A model generated the notes under the pieces. That model was not told where the DNA came from, searched no databases, and saw only the letters and a list, made by a program, of their open reading frames with translations. Below, in pieces: positions 10,601-19,406 of a stretch of DNA of 32,525 bases (its first letter is position 1; every line of letters begins with the position of its first letter). Source of the DNA: Bacteroidales bacterium (GTDB taxonomy: Bacteria > Bacteroidota > Bacteroidia > Bacteroidales > JAGONC01); NCBI GenBank assembly GCA_023133655.1, contig JAGLWB010000419.1, forward strand, positions 1 through 32,525, written 5' to 3'. The translations under genes were made by a program, and so were the position numbers.

Positions 10601-11021
10601 TCGGCTGAAGGGCGCTGATTTTTTGATTTATTCCAGCCTCTATCAACTCCTTGCTATACTCGTTGCCAAGTTTTTTCAAATGAAGAGTATTAAGAAGTTT
10701 ATCATCAATTGCGCTGAAATGATCACCGATTATTTCGGCTGCTTGCTCGTGAGAAATAATTCTCCCAATTTTAAATAATTTAAGCACCGGTATCACGATT
10801 AGCTTCCAAATAATGGCGGCGTTTATTATCAGGTACGCATAAAAAACAATTGTTCTCTCAACAATACCAAAGTGGGCAAAATGCTCAAGTATTATCACCA
10901 GGAGATAGAAAACCATGAGGACGGCCAGGCTATAAATAAACCCTTTTAGTACCAGGTTTTTATAGTACTTCCTAATAAATTCATCAAGCTTCCTGATCAG
11001 TACATTGTAATTATCATCCAT
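7686..11021 (-). CDS. DUF4175-type large membrane-anchored coiled-coil protein (start probably MDDNYNVL)
   Basis: Two N-terminal hydrophobic helices, beta-rich middle, long Glu/Lys/Gln coiled-coil C-terminal half. Supplied ORF starts at 11081, but a TAACTTTG-type -7 element (11093-11086, minus) suggests transcription starts near 11080, favouring the internal Met. Confidence 0.75.
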   Translation of the reverse strand: MDDNYNVLIRKLDEFIRKYYKNLVLKGFIYSLAVLMVFYLLVIILEHFAHFGIVERTIVFYAYLIINAAIIWKLIVIPVLKLFKIGRIISHEQAAEIIGDHFSAIDDKLLNTLHLKKLGNEYSKELIEAGINQKISALQPIPFTSAINLSGNKKYIRYILPPLAVIVLILVSAPGIITGPTERIVKHYDYFEKEKPFELIIINDSLKAIQQEDFILNVQVEGDETPDHIMITIGENSFRLSKENKITHYYRFKNIQRNTKFILSAGKVHTKEYEIIVFPKPIILNFEIELDYPAYILKEDEVVENMGDVVVPEGSVISWRFYTRDTESLIFSVDDQVINLQKKKSNAFNYSDTFYQSTAYSVKTRNKFLLNNDSLFYLIKVIPDQYPTIVVEEYHDSVFENRIYFRGVIKDDYGFTTLTFNYKKHQGGQNEKKSAKTQNIRIDIRKSLNHQQFFHFFDMSAIDAMPGDEIEYYFEVWDNDGVNGSKSSKSHKMFFKIPSLEEIDDAVEQTNADIKDELRSAMKDIRALQKELTDLSKRLMEKSDISWQEKQQIQDLLDKQAELQNRIENIQKQNSERSLKEQQYKKLDEEIIEKQRRLEELFEELMTDEMKELFEELQKMLEEIDKDKVNEMLEKMKWTSEDIEEQLDRSLELFKRLELEKKLNETIEKIEKLAEEQDELSDETENSKKNELDSLIEKQEEIEKQFDEIKEDLDDLQEKNNDLEEPNKFFDTESEETGIDEELDNSMENLREGKKGKSSKSQKSASEKMGQLGNKLFDMMSAMQAQGLGEDIYALREILENLLQVSFDQEDLIGRVGVVKRSDPKYLEIIQNQKKLKDDMEMIEDSLIALGKRQVMVKPVINRELREVNINIEKALKALDQRRISVAKTSQQLVMTSVNNLALLLSEVLEQMEQQMSQMASGGSSCPNPGVGASSISTMKQLQEQLNKQLEQMKSGKGKKGKTGLPGGEVTSEQFARLAAEQEAIRNQFQKYLNQLKEEGVGADGNARKMIDDMEKTERDLVNKMISNQTLMRQRDILTRLLQSEKAELKRKEEEKRESREAKNQKISNPEEFFKYKSINAQQVELLKTIPPSLKPFYKKKLNNYLFHLEE

Positions 11022-11195
11022 CTCTTTCCTAACAACGATTATTGTGTCTGTTTGGTGCCCGCTCACATAATAAAACACCAATTGACAAAGTTACAAACAA
11101 AAGCCTTCATACCAATAATTATGATACACCCATCTATTCAATACTTCATTTCCGGGGTGGTATACAATCCCATTAATACCCTTCTTTGTTCATCA

Positions 11196-11347
11196 ATGCA
11201 CCCCCTCTAACTCCTCCGCCAGCTGGCGGAGAGAACAGCGCTTACCAGTTATCTTCATAGCTCAGCCCTTCCCTTTCCGCCTCAGGCGGAGAGAAGGGGC
11301 TGGGGTTGAGGTGCATTAAAAATAAGGGGCCGGGGGATGAGGTGCAT
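11196..11347. repeat. GC-rich intergenic palindromic repeat element
   Basis: Perfect 18-bp palindrome CTCCGCCAGCTGGCGGAG (11214-11231); hairpin TCCGCCT-CAGGCGGA near 11276-11291; tandem near-copies of 'AAGGGGCyGGGG..TGAGGTGCATwAAAAAT'; opposing ATGCACC at the left end. Confidence 0.65.
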
Positions 11348-11378
11348 AAAAATGGGGAGACAAAAACGCCTCCCCATC
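11347..11378 (-). terminator. Intrinsic terminator of the efflux operon
   Basis: Minus strand: ATGGGGAG-loop-CTCCCCAT followed by TTTTT; downstream of the MacA-like CDS stop. Confidence 0.75.
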
Positions 11379-11438
11379 TGCTAACCTAAAAATATGAAAA
11401 CAACAAAAACAGAATTAACTTCCGTCTCATTTCAATTA

Positions 11439-12533
11439 CTAACGCATAGGTCCCTTATTTATTTTGATTTTATCTGTTGATTTCAGTCCTGAAATTATTT
11501 CAATATTAATTCCATCCGACAAACCCGTTTCAATGTACCTTTTTTCATACTGCTGAGGTGACGTTTCAACTTCCACGTAAGCCGAATCGTTCTCACCAAA
11601 TTGAAGCAGGCTTTCCGGGATAGCCATTACGCTATCTTGTCGTGCAAGAACTATATCAGCATTAGCACTATATCCGGCCCTGATAAATGATAACTCTTTA
11701 AGTGTAACATTTGCTCTGATTTCAAACTGAATGGCGCCGTTTTCTTCTTTGCCTTTTGGGGAAATATGCTCCAGCGATGCCTGAAAAGTATCATCCTCGA
11801 GGGCCCCAATTGACAAGATCAAATTCATTCCTTCTTTGATTTTACCAACTTCGGTTTCATCAATATTGCCTTTAAAGATCATTTCCCCCATATTAGCAAT
11901 AGAGGCAATGGTTGTGCCATCATTGAACGTATTACTTTCAATAACAGAATTTCCTTCTTCAACAGGCACATCAAGCACGGTTCCTTCGATGGTTGAACGG
12001 ATAAGGGTATTGGTCTCTTTTCCGGTTTCTTTTGTTTGTCCTTCCCGAATTAAAAACAGGTTATTTTGTGCTGCCTCCAATTCTTCAAGTGAAGTAAGAT
12101 ATTCAAGTTCATAAATTTCAAAGTCATTTCTGGGAATAATATTTTGTTCAAAAAGCTTCTTTTGCCGCTCATAGGTTCTCTTTGTGTTTTCAAGACCAAT
12201 TTTTGCCCGGTTAAGTCGCGATTCGGCATTGTTCAGACTAACCATATTCGGAATAATTCTGATCTTAGCGATAATATCTCCCTTCTTAACCAGCTGACCC
12301 GGTTCAACATACAATTCCTGAATTATTCCGGAAACTTTTGGCTTGATCTCAATTTCTTTCCGCGGTACAACAGATCCCGTGGCTACCGTTTTTTTAATGA
12401 TGTTCACCACAATTGGTGTTGACGTTTCGTAAACAACCGGTTCGGCTTTCGATTTGTTGTATAGGAAATAAATTGTCCCCGCAAAAACGACAATAATTAT
12501 CACTGCTAACAAAATTTTTAATGCTTTTTTCAT
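11439..12533 (-). CDS. Efflux periplasmic adaptor (HlyD/MacA-like membrane fusion protein)
   Basis: 364 aa; N-terminal TM; 'IKPKVSGIIQELYVEPGQLVKKGDIIAKI', coiled-coil hairpin, 'STIEGTVLDVPVEEGNSV'. Confidence 0.93.
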   Translation of the reverse strand: MKKALKILLAVIIIVVFAGTIYFLYNKSKAEPVVYETSTPIVVNIIKKTVATGSVVPRKEIEIKPKVSGIIQELYVEPGQLVKKGDIIAKIRIIPNMVSLNNAESRLNRAKIGLENTKRTYERQKKLFEQNIIPRNDFEIYELEYLTSLEELEAAQNNLFLIREGQTKETGKETNTLIRSTIEGTVLDVPVEEGNSVIESNTFNDGTTIASIANMGEMIFKGNIDETEVGKIKEGMNLILSIGALEDDTFQASLEHISPKGKEENGAIQFEIRANVTLKELSFIRAGYSANADIVLARQDSVMAIPESLLQFGENDSAYVEVETSPQQYEKRYIETGLSDGINIEIISGLKSTDKIKINKGPMR

Positions 12534-12576
12534 CTTTTATCTTTCGTTTTTCGTTTTTCTTCTTTCTTCTTTCGCA

Positions 12577-13839
12577 CTACTCATCCCTCAACGCCTCAAT
12601 TGGTCTAATCTTCACCGCTCTCCTGGCTGGAATAAATCCGGCAAAAACACCAGCGATAACCAATATAATCAGGGCGGTTATTGCTGCATTAAAATCCACC
12701 TCAGGGTTAACAAACATTTCATTGTTAGCGCCCGATTTAACTAACAAATAATTTACACCTTCGATAACCCCAACACCAATAACCAGTCCAATATAACCGG
12801 ATATGGTTGTAAGAAAGACCGATTCAATAATAATCTGACTCATTATATTCCATGGTGTTGCACCAATTGAGCGTTGAATGCCAATTTCTCTTGTTCTTTC
12901 CTTAACAATAATTAACATAATATTACTAACACCCACTACTCCGGCAAATAACGTTCCAACGCCAACAATCCAAATCAAAATCTCAATTCCATTAAACAAT
13001 CCTTTCATTTTTTTGAATTCCTCATCCAGGTTAAACGAACCAAAGGCCCGGTCATCGTCCGGGTGAATGCTGTGCCGGCTAGCCAATATTTCTTTGGCTT
13101 TTTCTTCCACAACCGACGCAGGTACGTCGTCCTTGGCTGTTATAGAATACCAACCAACAACATCTCCGTAATTATATGTTTTTTGAAGTGTAGTAAACGG
13201 TAAAAATATCGTTTGGTTTTCCCTGTCAGCACCCTGATCTGATCGCCTGGATTGGAAAACACCGACAACCTTAAAATAAACGCCTTGAATGCGGATGTAT
13301 TCGCCAATGGGAGCCTCATCAGGTTCAAACAAGTCATGAACAACCCGGACACCAATTACAGCTACTTTTCTTTTATGCTTGATATCTAATTTATTCAAAA
13401 ACCTTCCCTTGTTAATAGTCACCGGGCTAATGATATTAATTGCCGGATAATCACCAGAAATCGAATAGGCACCTGTTCTCAGGCCCCTTATTACATTGTT
13501 GTTTCCCTGTCCTCCCCATCCTTGTATTCTGGGAGCAATCATATCAATTTCGGGAATTTCTCTTAATAATGCCTCTGTATCGCTGTTGCGGAAGTTAAAA
13601 TACCTGCCTCTTGGAAAACCTTTATGGGGAATGGTTGTTTTACGGGTCCAGATAAACACACTATTAGTGGCCATATCACCAAAATCAGCAACCACAGAAT
13701 TGTGTAGTCCCGACCCTGATCCTAACATAATCACCAATAAGAAAATACCCCAGAAGACGCCAAAAGCAGTGAAGAAAGTACGTAACTTATTTTTCTTCAG
13801 GGTTATGAAAATTTCTCGCCAGCGATCAAGGTCAAACAT
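12577..13839 (-). CDS. ABC transporter permease (MacB-like, MacB_PCD + FtsX domain)
   Basis: 420 aa; 'LKKNKLRTFFTAFGVFWGIFLLV', 'GVSNIMLIIVKERTREIGIQRSIGATPWNI', C-terminal 'GFIPARRAVKIRPIEALRDE'. Confidence 0.95.
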   Translation of the reverse strand: MFDLDRWREIFITLKKNKLRTFFTAFGVFWGIFLLVIMLGSGSGLHNSVVADFGDMATNSVFIWTRKTTIPHKGFPRGRYFNFRNSDTEALLREIPEIDMIAPRIQGWGGQGNNNVIRGLRTGAYSISGDYPAINIISPVTINKGRFLNKLDIKHKRKVAVIGVRVVHDLFEPDEAPIGEYIRIQGVYFKVVGVFQSRRSDQGADRENQTIFLPFTTLQKTYNYGDVVGWYSITAKDDVPASVVEEKAKEILASRHSIHPDDDRAFGSFNLDEEFKKMKGLFNGIEILIWIVGVGTLFAGVVGVSNIMLIIVKERTREIGIQRSIGATPWNIMSQIIIESVFLTTISGYIGLVIGVGVIEGVNYLLVKSGANNEMFVNPEVDFNAAITALIILVIAGVFAGFIPARRAVKIRPIEALRDE

Positions 13840-13873
13840 AATTAATTATCTTATTGCTTCGTTTTCTAATTTA

Positions 13874-15106
13874 TTACTCGTCTCTTAGCGCTATAACGGG
13901 TTTAATGGATGCTGCTTTCCGGGCCGGTATAAACCCAGCAATGGTACCAGCCGCAATCAAAATCAGGGTAGCGCTGAGAGCCACCATCAAGTCTACTTCG
14001 GGGTTTTTGAAAAAATTGCGCGACTCATTAAAAAGTGGCGAAACAAGTTCAAGCAAACCAACACCCATAACAAGTCCCAGGTATCCGGCAAAAGCAGTTA
14101 TCAATATCGATTCTCTAAGGATCATTCCAATAATAGAGTTTGGTGTAGCCCCCATTGATTTCCGAATACCAATTTCCTTTTTTCTTTCTTTCACAACCAC
14201 AACCATAATATTACTAACACCTACAACACCTGCAATCAGCGTACCCACACCAATTACCCAAATAAACAGGCGTATTCCCGCAAAAAGGTTAAGAAATTTT
14301 TTATAGTTTTCCAGGGCATTCCAAATAAAAATTGCGCGCAGATCTTCCGGGTCAAATTTGTGCCTTTGAGCCAGGTCTTCCCTAATTTCATCTACGGTGA
14401 TATTACTCTGGGCTACTGTGGCATCGCCAAGTGTTAATGAAATCTGGTTAACCTTATTCCCCCTGTTAAATATGCGTTGTGCTGTAGAAATTGGAATGTA
14501 TACCCTGGTCATATCTCTTTCACTCCCCGGGTCGGTAAAAACACCAACTACTTTAAACGGGATACCTGCAACTTTAATGTATTTGTTGATAGCCTGCTCA
14601 CCTTTAAAAAGTTCTTTTTCAACAATTTCACCTATTACAACAGATTTTCTAAATTCATCAACGTCAATATCGTTCAAAAAACGACCCTTTATTACTTCAA
14701 GGCTCTCCAGGTATCCATAGTCGGGATGGCAAGCAAATATATCGTACGTGGCATGATCATTATTATAAGATATGGTAGTATTTTCCCAAATGGTAAATCT
14801 TGATGAAATATGCTCTTTGTAATTAACTTTCTTTATTGCTTCGTAATCCTGATTTGTAAACTGAATTCTTCTTCCTGGTTTTAATCCCTTATAGGGCTTA
14901 CTTGTTTGCCCACTATTAACCCATATACTATTTACAGCATCTCCTTTAAATTCTTCCTGTACGCCATTTTCCAGCCCATTACCAGACCCCAACAAGATAA
15001 TAAGCATAAATATACCCCAGGCAACACTAAAACCGGTTAGAAAGGTTCTGAGCTTATTTTTACTAATTGTATTAAAAATTTCCTGCCATTTATCTATATC
15101 GAACAT
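13874..15106 (-). CDS. ABC transporter permease (MacB-like), paralogue of the adjacent permease
   Basis: 410 aa; 'ISKNKLRTFLTGFSVAWGIFMLI', 'GVSNIMVVVVKERKKEIGIRKSMGATPNSI', 'GFIPARKAASIKPVIALRDE'. Confidence 0.95.
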   Translation of the reverse strand: MFDIDKWQEIFNTISKNKLRTFLTGFSVAWGIFMLIILLGSGNGLENGVQEEFKGDAVNSIWVNSGQTSKPYKGLKPGRRIQFTNQDYEAIKKVNYKEHISSRFTIWENTTISYNNDHATYDIFACHPDYGYLESLEVIKGRFLNDIDVDEFRKSVVIGEIVEKELFKGEQAINKYIKVAGIPFKVVGVFTDPGSERDMTRVYIPISTAQRIFNRGNKVNQISLTLGDATVAQSNITVDEIREDLAQRHKFDPEDLRAIFIWNALENYKKFLNLFAGIRLFIWVIGVGTLIAGVVGVSNIMVVVVKERKKEIGIRKSMGATPNSIIGMILRESILITAFAGYLGLVMGVGLLELVSPLFNESRNFFKNPEVDLMVALSATLILIAAGTIAGFIPARKAASIKPVIALRDE

Positions 15107-15118
15107 AGTCCTTTCTCA

Positions 15119-15832
15119 TTAATTCACATTCGCAGGAGATAATTTTTTGTGCTTATTTCCATTTAATTCATTTTTTACGATCAATCCATCATGCAACCGT
15201 ATAATTCGGTCTGTCATATGTGCAATATCATCTTCGTGTGTTACAATCAATACTGTTATACCGGATTGATTGACTTCTTTAATCTGTTCCATAACCTCAT
15301 AGGATGTTTTGGAATCAAGTGCACCTGTGGGTTCATCTGCCAGAATAATCTTTGGCCTGGAAACCAGTGCTCTGGCTATGGCTATCCGCTGCTGTTGCCC
15401 GCCAGATAATTCACTTGGTAAATGATCGGCCCACTCTTTCAGGCCCATTTTCTCTAATATTTCAAGAGCCATAGCGTTTCTTTTTTTTCGACTGATCTTT
15501 TTATAATAAAGAGGCAGGGCAACATTTTCCACAGCATTCTTAAAAGAAATAAGATTAAACGATTGAAAAACAAACCCAATGTGGCTATTTCTAAACTGAG
15601 CTGCTTTTTTTTCGCTCATATTTTTGATCGGTTTTCCTTCCAGATTATAGATTCCTTCATCATAACCATCCAGCATGCCGATAATATTCAGCAGGGTTGA
15701 TTTGCCCGAACCAGACGAACCCATAATGGCTACCAGCTCCCCTTTTTGTATTTCCAGATCAATCCCTTTCAGTACATGAAGATTATTGAATCCCATAATG
15801 TACGACTTGTGAATACTTTGTAGCGATATCAT
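15119..15832 (-). CDS. ABC transporter ATP-binding protein (MacB/LolD-type)
   Basis: Walker A 'GSSGSGKST', signature 'LSGGQQQRIAIARAL', Walker B 'IILADEPTGALD'; start probably MISLQSIHKSY rather than the extended MFYLFMT. Confidence 0.95.
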   Translation of the reverse strand: MISLQSIHKSYIMGFNNLHVLKGIDLEIQKGELVAIMGSSGSGKSTLLNIIGMLDGYDEGIYNLEGKPIKNMSEKKAAQFRNSHIGFVFQSFNLISFKNAVENVALPLYYKKISRKKRNAMALEILEKMGLKEWADHLPSELSGGQQQRIAIARALVSRPKIILADEPTGALDSKTSYEVMEQIKEVNQSGITVLIVTHEDDIAHMTDRIIRLHDGLIVKNELNGNKHKKLSPANVN

Positions 15833-16048
15833 AGTCATAAATAAATAAAACAATAAAATTATTTAAGCAATCATAAAGAAACGCATTTTTCATGCCAAGG
15901 TACATAACTAACTTTATACCAATAGAGTAATATAAGATAGATTAATTATTTTTCAACTAATTATGTTCGAAAATTAAACAGACTGTGTTCATAAACGATC
16001 AGGTAGTAGGGTTATAAATTGTCGGTTATGGTGTGCAGTGGAAAAAAA

Positions 16049-17428
16049 TCAACTTTCGTTCTTCTCTTTCCAAAGTTCTTTAAACGATTTAGGTTGCACT
16101 TCGGGAAGTGCGCGTCCCGGTCCCCACGATTTTTTGAAAAACATGTTCATGGCTAAACTCTTTGACCGCTGACCGGCCATATCAAGAACCCATCTTCTTT
16201 TCATGATATTCTTCCATCCTGTCATGACCATTTTTTCATTAAAAGTTATATGCTTTTTCTTAACTGCCTCGTTTCTGTTATAAAGCAACAATTCATGTAG
16301 ATTAATATTCACCGGACACACCTCTGTACATTTTCCACACAATGTAGATGCAAAACTCAAATGTTTGTAATTTTTCATCCCTTTTAAAAAAGGAGTAATA
16401 ACCGCTCCAATCGGCCCGCTATAAGTAGTACCATATGAATGCCCTCCAATATTTCTATAGACCGGGCAGGCATTCAGGCAGGCACCACATTTTATACAAG
16501 ATAAAGCTCTTCGCTGTTTTTCCTGCTTTAAAATTTCTGTTCTGTTATTATCAATTAGAATAACATGCATCTCTTCAGGACCATCGCTTTCTTTGTCCTG
16601 TCTGGGTCCGGTAACAATCGAATTATAAACGGTCATGCTTTGTCCTGTTCCATGTGAAGCTAAAAGAGGCCAGAAAAGCTGCAGATCTTCCATTGAAGGA
16701 ATGATCTTCTCAATGCCAGCAACTACAATATGAATTCTGGGCATGGAAAAAGTCAACATTGCATTTCCTTCATTCCCGGTAATTGCAACTGCTCCTATAT
16801 CTGCAATAAGGAAGTTAGCGCCTGTAATGCCAGCATCAGCATTAATAAATTTTTCTCTTAATAATTTTCTAACAAATAAGGTAATCTCTTCCGGCGAACT
16901 TTCATCGGAAATGTCAAATTTTTCATGAAACAGCTTTGCTATATCCTCTTTCGACATATGCATGGCTGGTGTAACAATATGATAAGGAGGTTGTTCGGCT
17001 AACTGGACGATATATTCACCAAGGTCGGTTTCAATCGATTCGATGTTGGATTTTAGCAACGCTTCATTAAGTTCTATTTCCTCGGTGATCATTGATTTTG
17101 ACTTAACTACCTTTTTCGATCTGCTTTTTGTTAAAATCCGAATGATTTCTTTTACGGCCTCCCGTTTATTTTGTGCCCAAAATACCTTTCCCCCTCTTTG
17201 AGTAAAATTACTATCAAAATCAATGAGGTATTTATCAAGTCTGTTGATAGTTTTGTGCTTAATAGATGCCGCTTTTTCCCTTGCCAGGTCAAGATTAGAA
17301 AATTGTTTTTCCCCTTCTATTACGGCTTCATCATAGCGCGACATATTAAATTGTATCGTTTGCCGATGACGCAAATCAAACACCTTTTTTTCAACATCTT
17401 CCTTAAATTTTCTATGCATATCTATCAT
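16049..17428 (-). CDS. lutB: LutB-like LUD-domain iron-sulfur protein
   Basis: 459 aa; two Fe-S motifs 'CIKCGACLNACPVYRNIGG' and 'CGKCTEVCPVNINLHELLLYNR'; LUD-type core 'ADAGITGANFLIADIGAVAITGNEGNA'. Confidence 0.88.
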   Translation of the reverse strand: MIDMHRKFKEDVEKKVFDLRHRQTIQFNMSRYDEAVIEGEKQFSNLDLAREKAASIKHKTINRLDKYLIDFDSNFTQRGGKVFWAQNKREAVKEIIRILTKSRSKKVVKSKSMITEEIELNEALLKSNIESIETDLGEYIVQLAEQPPYHIVTPAMHMSKEDIAKLFHEKFDISDESSPEEITLFVRKLLREKFINADAGITGANFLIADIGAVAITGNEGNAMLTFSMPRIHIVVAGIEKIIPSMEDLQLFWPLLASHGTGQSMTVYNSIVTGPRQDKESDGPEEMHVILIDNNRTEILKQEKQRRALSCIKCGACLNACPVYRNIGGHSYGTTYSGPIGAVITPFLKGMKNYKHLSFASTLCGKCTEVCPVNINLHELLLYNRNEAVKKKHITFNEKMVMTGWKNIMKRRWVLDMAGQRSKSLAMNMFFKKSWGPGRALPEVQPKSFKELWKEKNES

Positions 17429-17889
17429 TACCGATTATTCTTTGAAACAGATATTTTGTTAACCCTTCTTGTGTGTCTTCCCTTTTCAAAATCCGTAGTT
17501 AAAAAAATGTTAACAGCTCTTAAAGCCTCCTCAAAATCAATATACCTTCCGGGTAAAGCAAGGATATTTGCATCATTGTGTAACCTGGCCATTTTTGCAA
17601 TCTCTGCTGTCCAGCATAATGCAGCTCTTACTTCAGGATATTTGTTAGCTGTCATACTAACCCCGTTACCGCTACCACAAATAATAATGCCCATGCAAAA
17701 TTTTCCATTATTAACAGCTTCAGCTAATGGATGGATGTAATCAGGATAATCAACACTTTCTGGTGAGAAGGTTCCCATATCTTCAACTAAATAATTTTCT
17801 TTAAGTAATTCTATCTTTACATGTTCTTTTAAATCATAACCACCATGATCACATGCAATAGGTAGAACTTTATTTTTATCAAACATCAT
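17428..17889 (-). CDS. rpiB: Ribose-5-phosphate isomerase B
   Basis: 153 aa; 'ACDHGGYDLKEHV', 'CGSGNGVSMTANKYPEVRAALCW', 'HNDANILALPGRYI'; overlaps the LutB-like start by 1 nt (TAATG). Confidence 0.93.
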   Translation of the reverse strand: MMFDKNKVLPIACDHGGYDLKEHVKIELLKENYLVEDMGTFSPESVDYPDYIHPLAEAVNNGKFCMGIIICGSGNGVSMTANKYPEVRAALCWTAEIAKMARLHNDANILALPGRYIDFEEALRAVNIFLTTDFEKGRHTRRVNKISVSKNNR

Positions 17890-18409
17890 GGATACTTATT
17901 TAGCTAATGAAAAGAATATAATTTTTATGCAAATATAAATAGACTGAATGAAAAGAAATATATGTTTTAAACAATTAATTGTTAATAACTGTTTATTTTT
18001 GTTATCAATTTATTATAACTATCAGAGTAATTAACAATCTGACTAAATAATTAACTATTTTCTTTATTTATTAAAAGTAATTAACTATTTATAAACAACT
18101 ATTCAATGAATAGCAGCTGATAATTTATTAACAATAGTTTTAATAGTTTTTTTATTAATAAATTATAAATAATCTAAATTTAAGCTAATTAATAAAATAT
18201 ATTTGTTTATAAATTGTTGACTATAATAATACAAACATAAATTTAAAAAATAGATAAATTTTTTATAAACAAATTAACAGTCCTTATTATTACATAAAGG
18301 TTTTAAATAAACTTTTTAAATTAATTATTCTATGTTAATAAATTAAAGTTAATGATTTTTTTAAAAAATAATAAACAATAAATAATTGAAAAACATAACT
18401 GTTTTATAG
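17890..18409. other. AT-rich divergent intergenic region; candidate replication origin (oriC/DUE)
   Basis: ~520 bp with almost no G/C runs; six TTAT(A/T)AACA 9-mers: 17980-17988(-), 18089-18097(+), 18125-18133(+), 18204-18212(-), 18263-18271(+), 18333-18341(-); three TAATTAACWAT repeats at 18028, 18048, 18078; transcription divergence; G/C bias sign change. Confidence 0.5.
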
Positions 18410-19357
18410 ATGAATAATTTAGAATACAAAAGAGAATTTTTAAAACTGAAAAAAGAAAAAAATGCGGTTTTACTGGCACATTATTATCAGATACCTGAAA
18501 TACAGGATATGGCAGATTATATTGGGGATAGTCTGGGATTAGCCAAAACTGCAGTTGATATTGAAGCTGATATTATTGTATTTGCCGGTGTTCATTTTAT
18601 GGCCGAAACAGCAAAAATATTAAATCCGGGAACAAAGGTGCTATTACCTGATTTGGAGGCCGGATGTTCACTTGCCGCATCCTGTCCACCAGTAGATTTT
18701 AAGAAATTCAAAAAATTGCATCCTGATCATATTGTTATTTCATATATAAATTGTTCGGCAGCTATTAAAACCTTATCCGACGTTATTTGTACATCAGGGA
18801 ATGCTGTGCAAATAGTTGAATCATTTCCTAAAAATCAAAAGATAATATTTGCTCCTGATAAAAATTTAGGTGGATATATAAACAGGTTTACCGGACGAAA
18901 TATGGTACTTTGGGATGGTATCTGTGAAGTTCACGATATTTTATCGACAGAAATGATAATTAAGCTGAAAATTGAACATAAGGATGCTAAATTAATAGCC
19001 CATCCCGAATGTAAAGCCCCTGTTTTAGAATTGGCTGATTTTGTAGGTTCGACAACCGGAATGTTGAATTTTACTAAAAATGATGAAAGCAAAAAGTATA
19101 TAGTAGCGACTGAAACAGGAATTATTCATCAAATGAAAAAAAAATCTCCTAATAAAGAATTTATAGTGGTTCCCTCAGATGAAACATGTTCTTGTAATGA
19201 TTGCCCATATATGAAAATGAATACGTTAAAAAAGTTGTATTTATGTCTGAAAAATGAAACTCCTGAAATTAATTTAGCTGATGATGTAATAAACAACGCA
19301 TTAAAGCCAATAGAAAAAATGCTTGATATTTCGATGAAGCATAAACTTGTTAAATAA
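18410..19357 (+). CDS. nadA: Quinolinate synthase NadA
   Basis: 315 aa; '[28 protein letters not shown]', '[15 protein letters not shown]', '[16 protein letters not shown]', '[18 protein letters not shown]', '[12 protein letters not shown]'. Confidence 0.97.
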   Translation: MNNLEYKREFLKLKKEKNAVLLAHYYQIPEIQDMADYIGDSLGLAKTAVDIEADIIVFAGVHFMAETAKILNPGTKVLLPDLEAGCSLAASCPPVDFKKFKKLHPDHIVISYINCSAAIKTLSDVICTSGNAVQIVESFPKNQKIIFAPDKNLGGYINRFTGRNMVLWDGICEVHDILSTEMIIKLKIEHKDAKLIAHPECKAPVLELADFVGSTTGMLNFTKNDESKKYIVATETGIIHQMKKKSPNKEFIVVPSDETCSCNDCPYMKMNTLKKLYLCLKNETPEINLADDVINNALKPIEKMLDISMKHKLVK

Positions 19358-19406
19358 AGATAAACGGTTTATACCTGAAACCCGCTTCCCAATACTCACT
19401 ATTGTT

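Noticed and set aside
17890-18409. CRISPR array in the repeat-rich AT gap
   Set aside because: Repeats are short (9-11 bp), irregularly spaced and on both strands; no 25-40-bp direct repeats with spacers and no cas genes.
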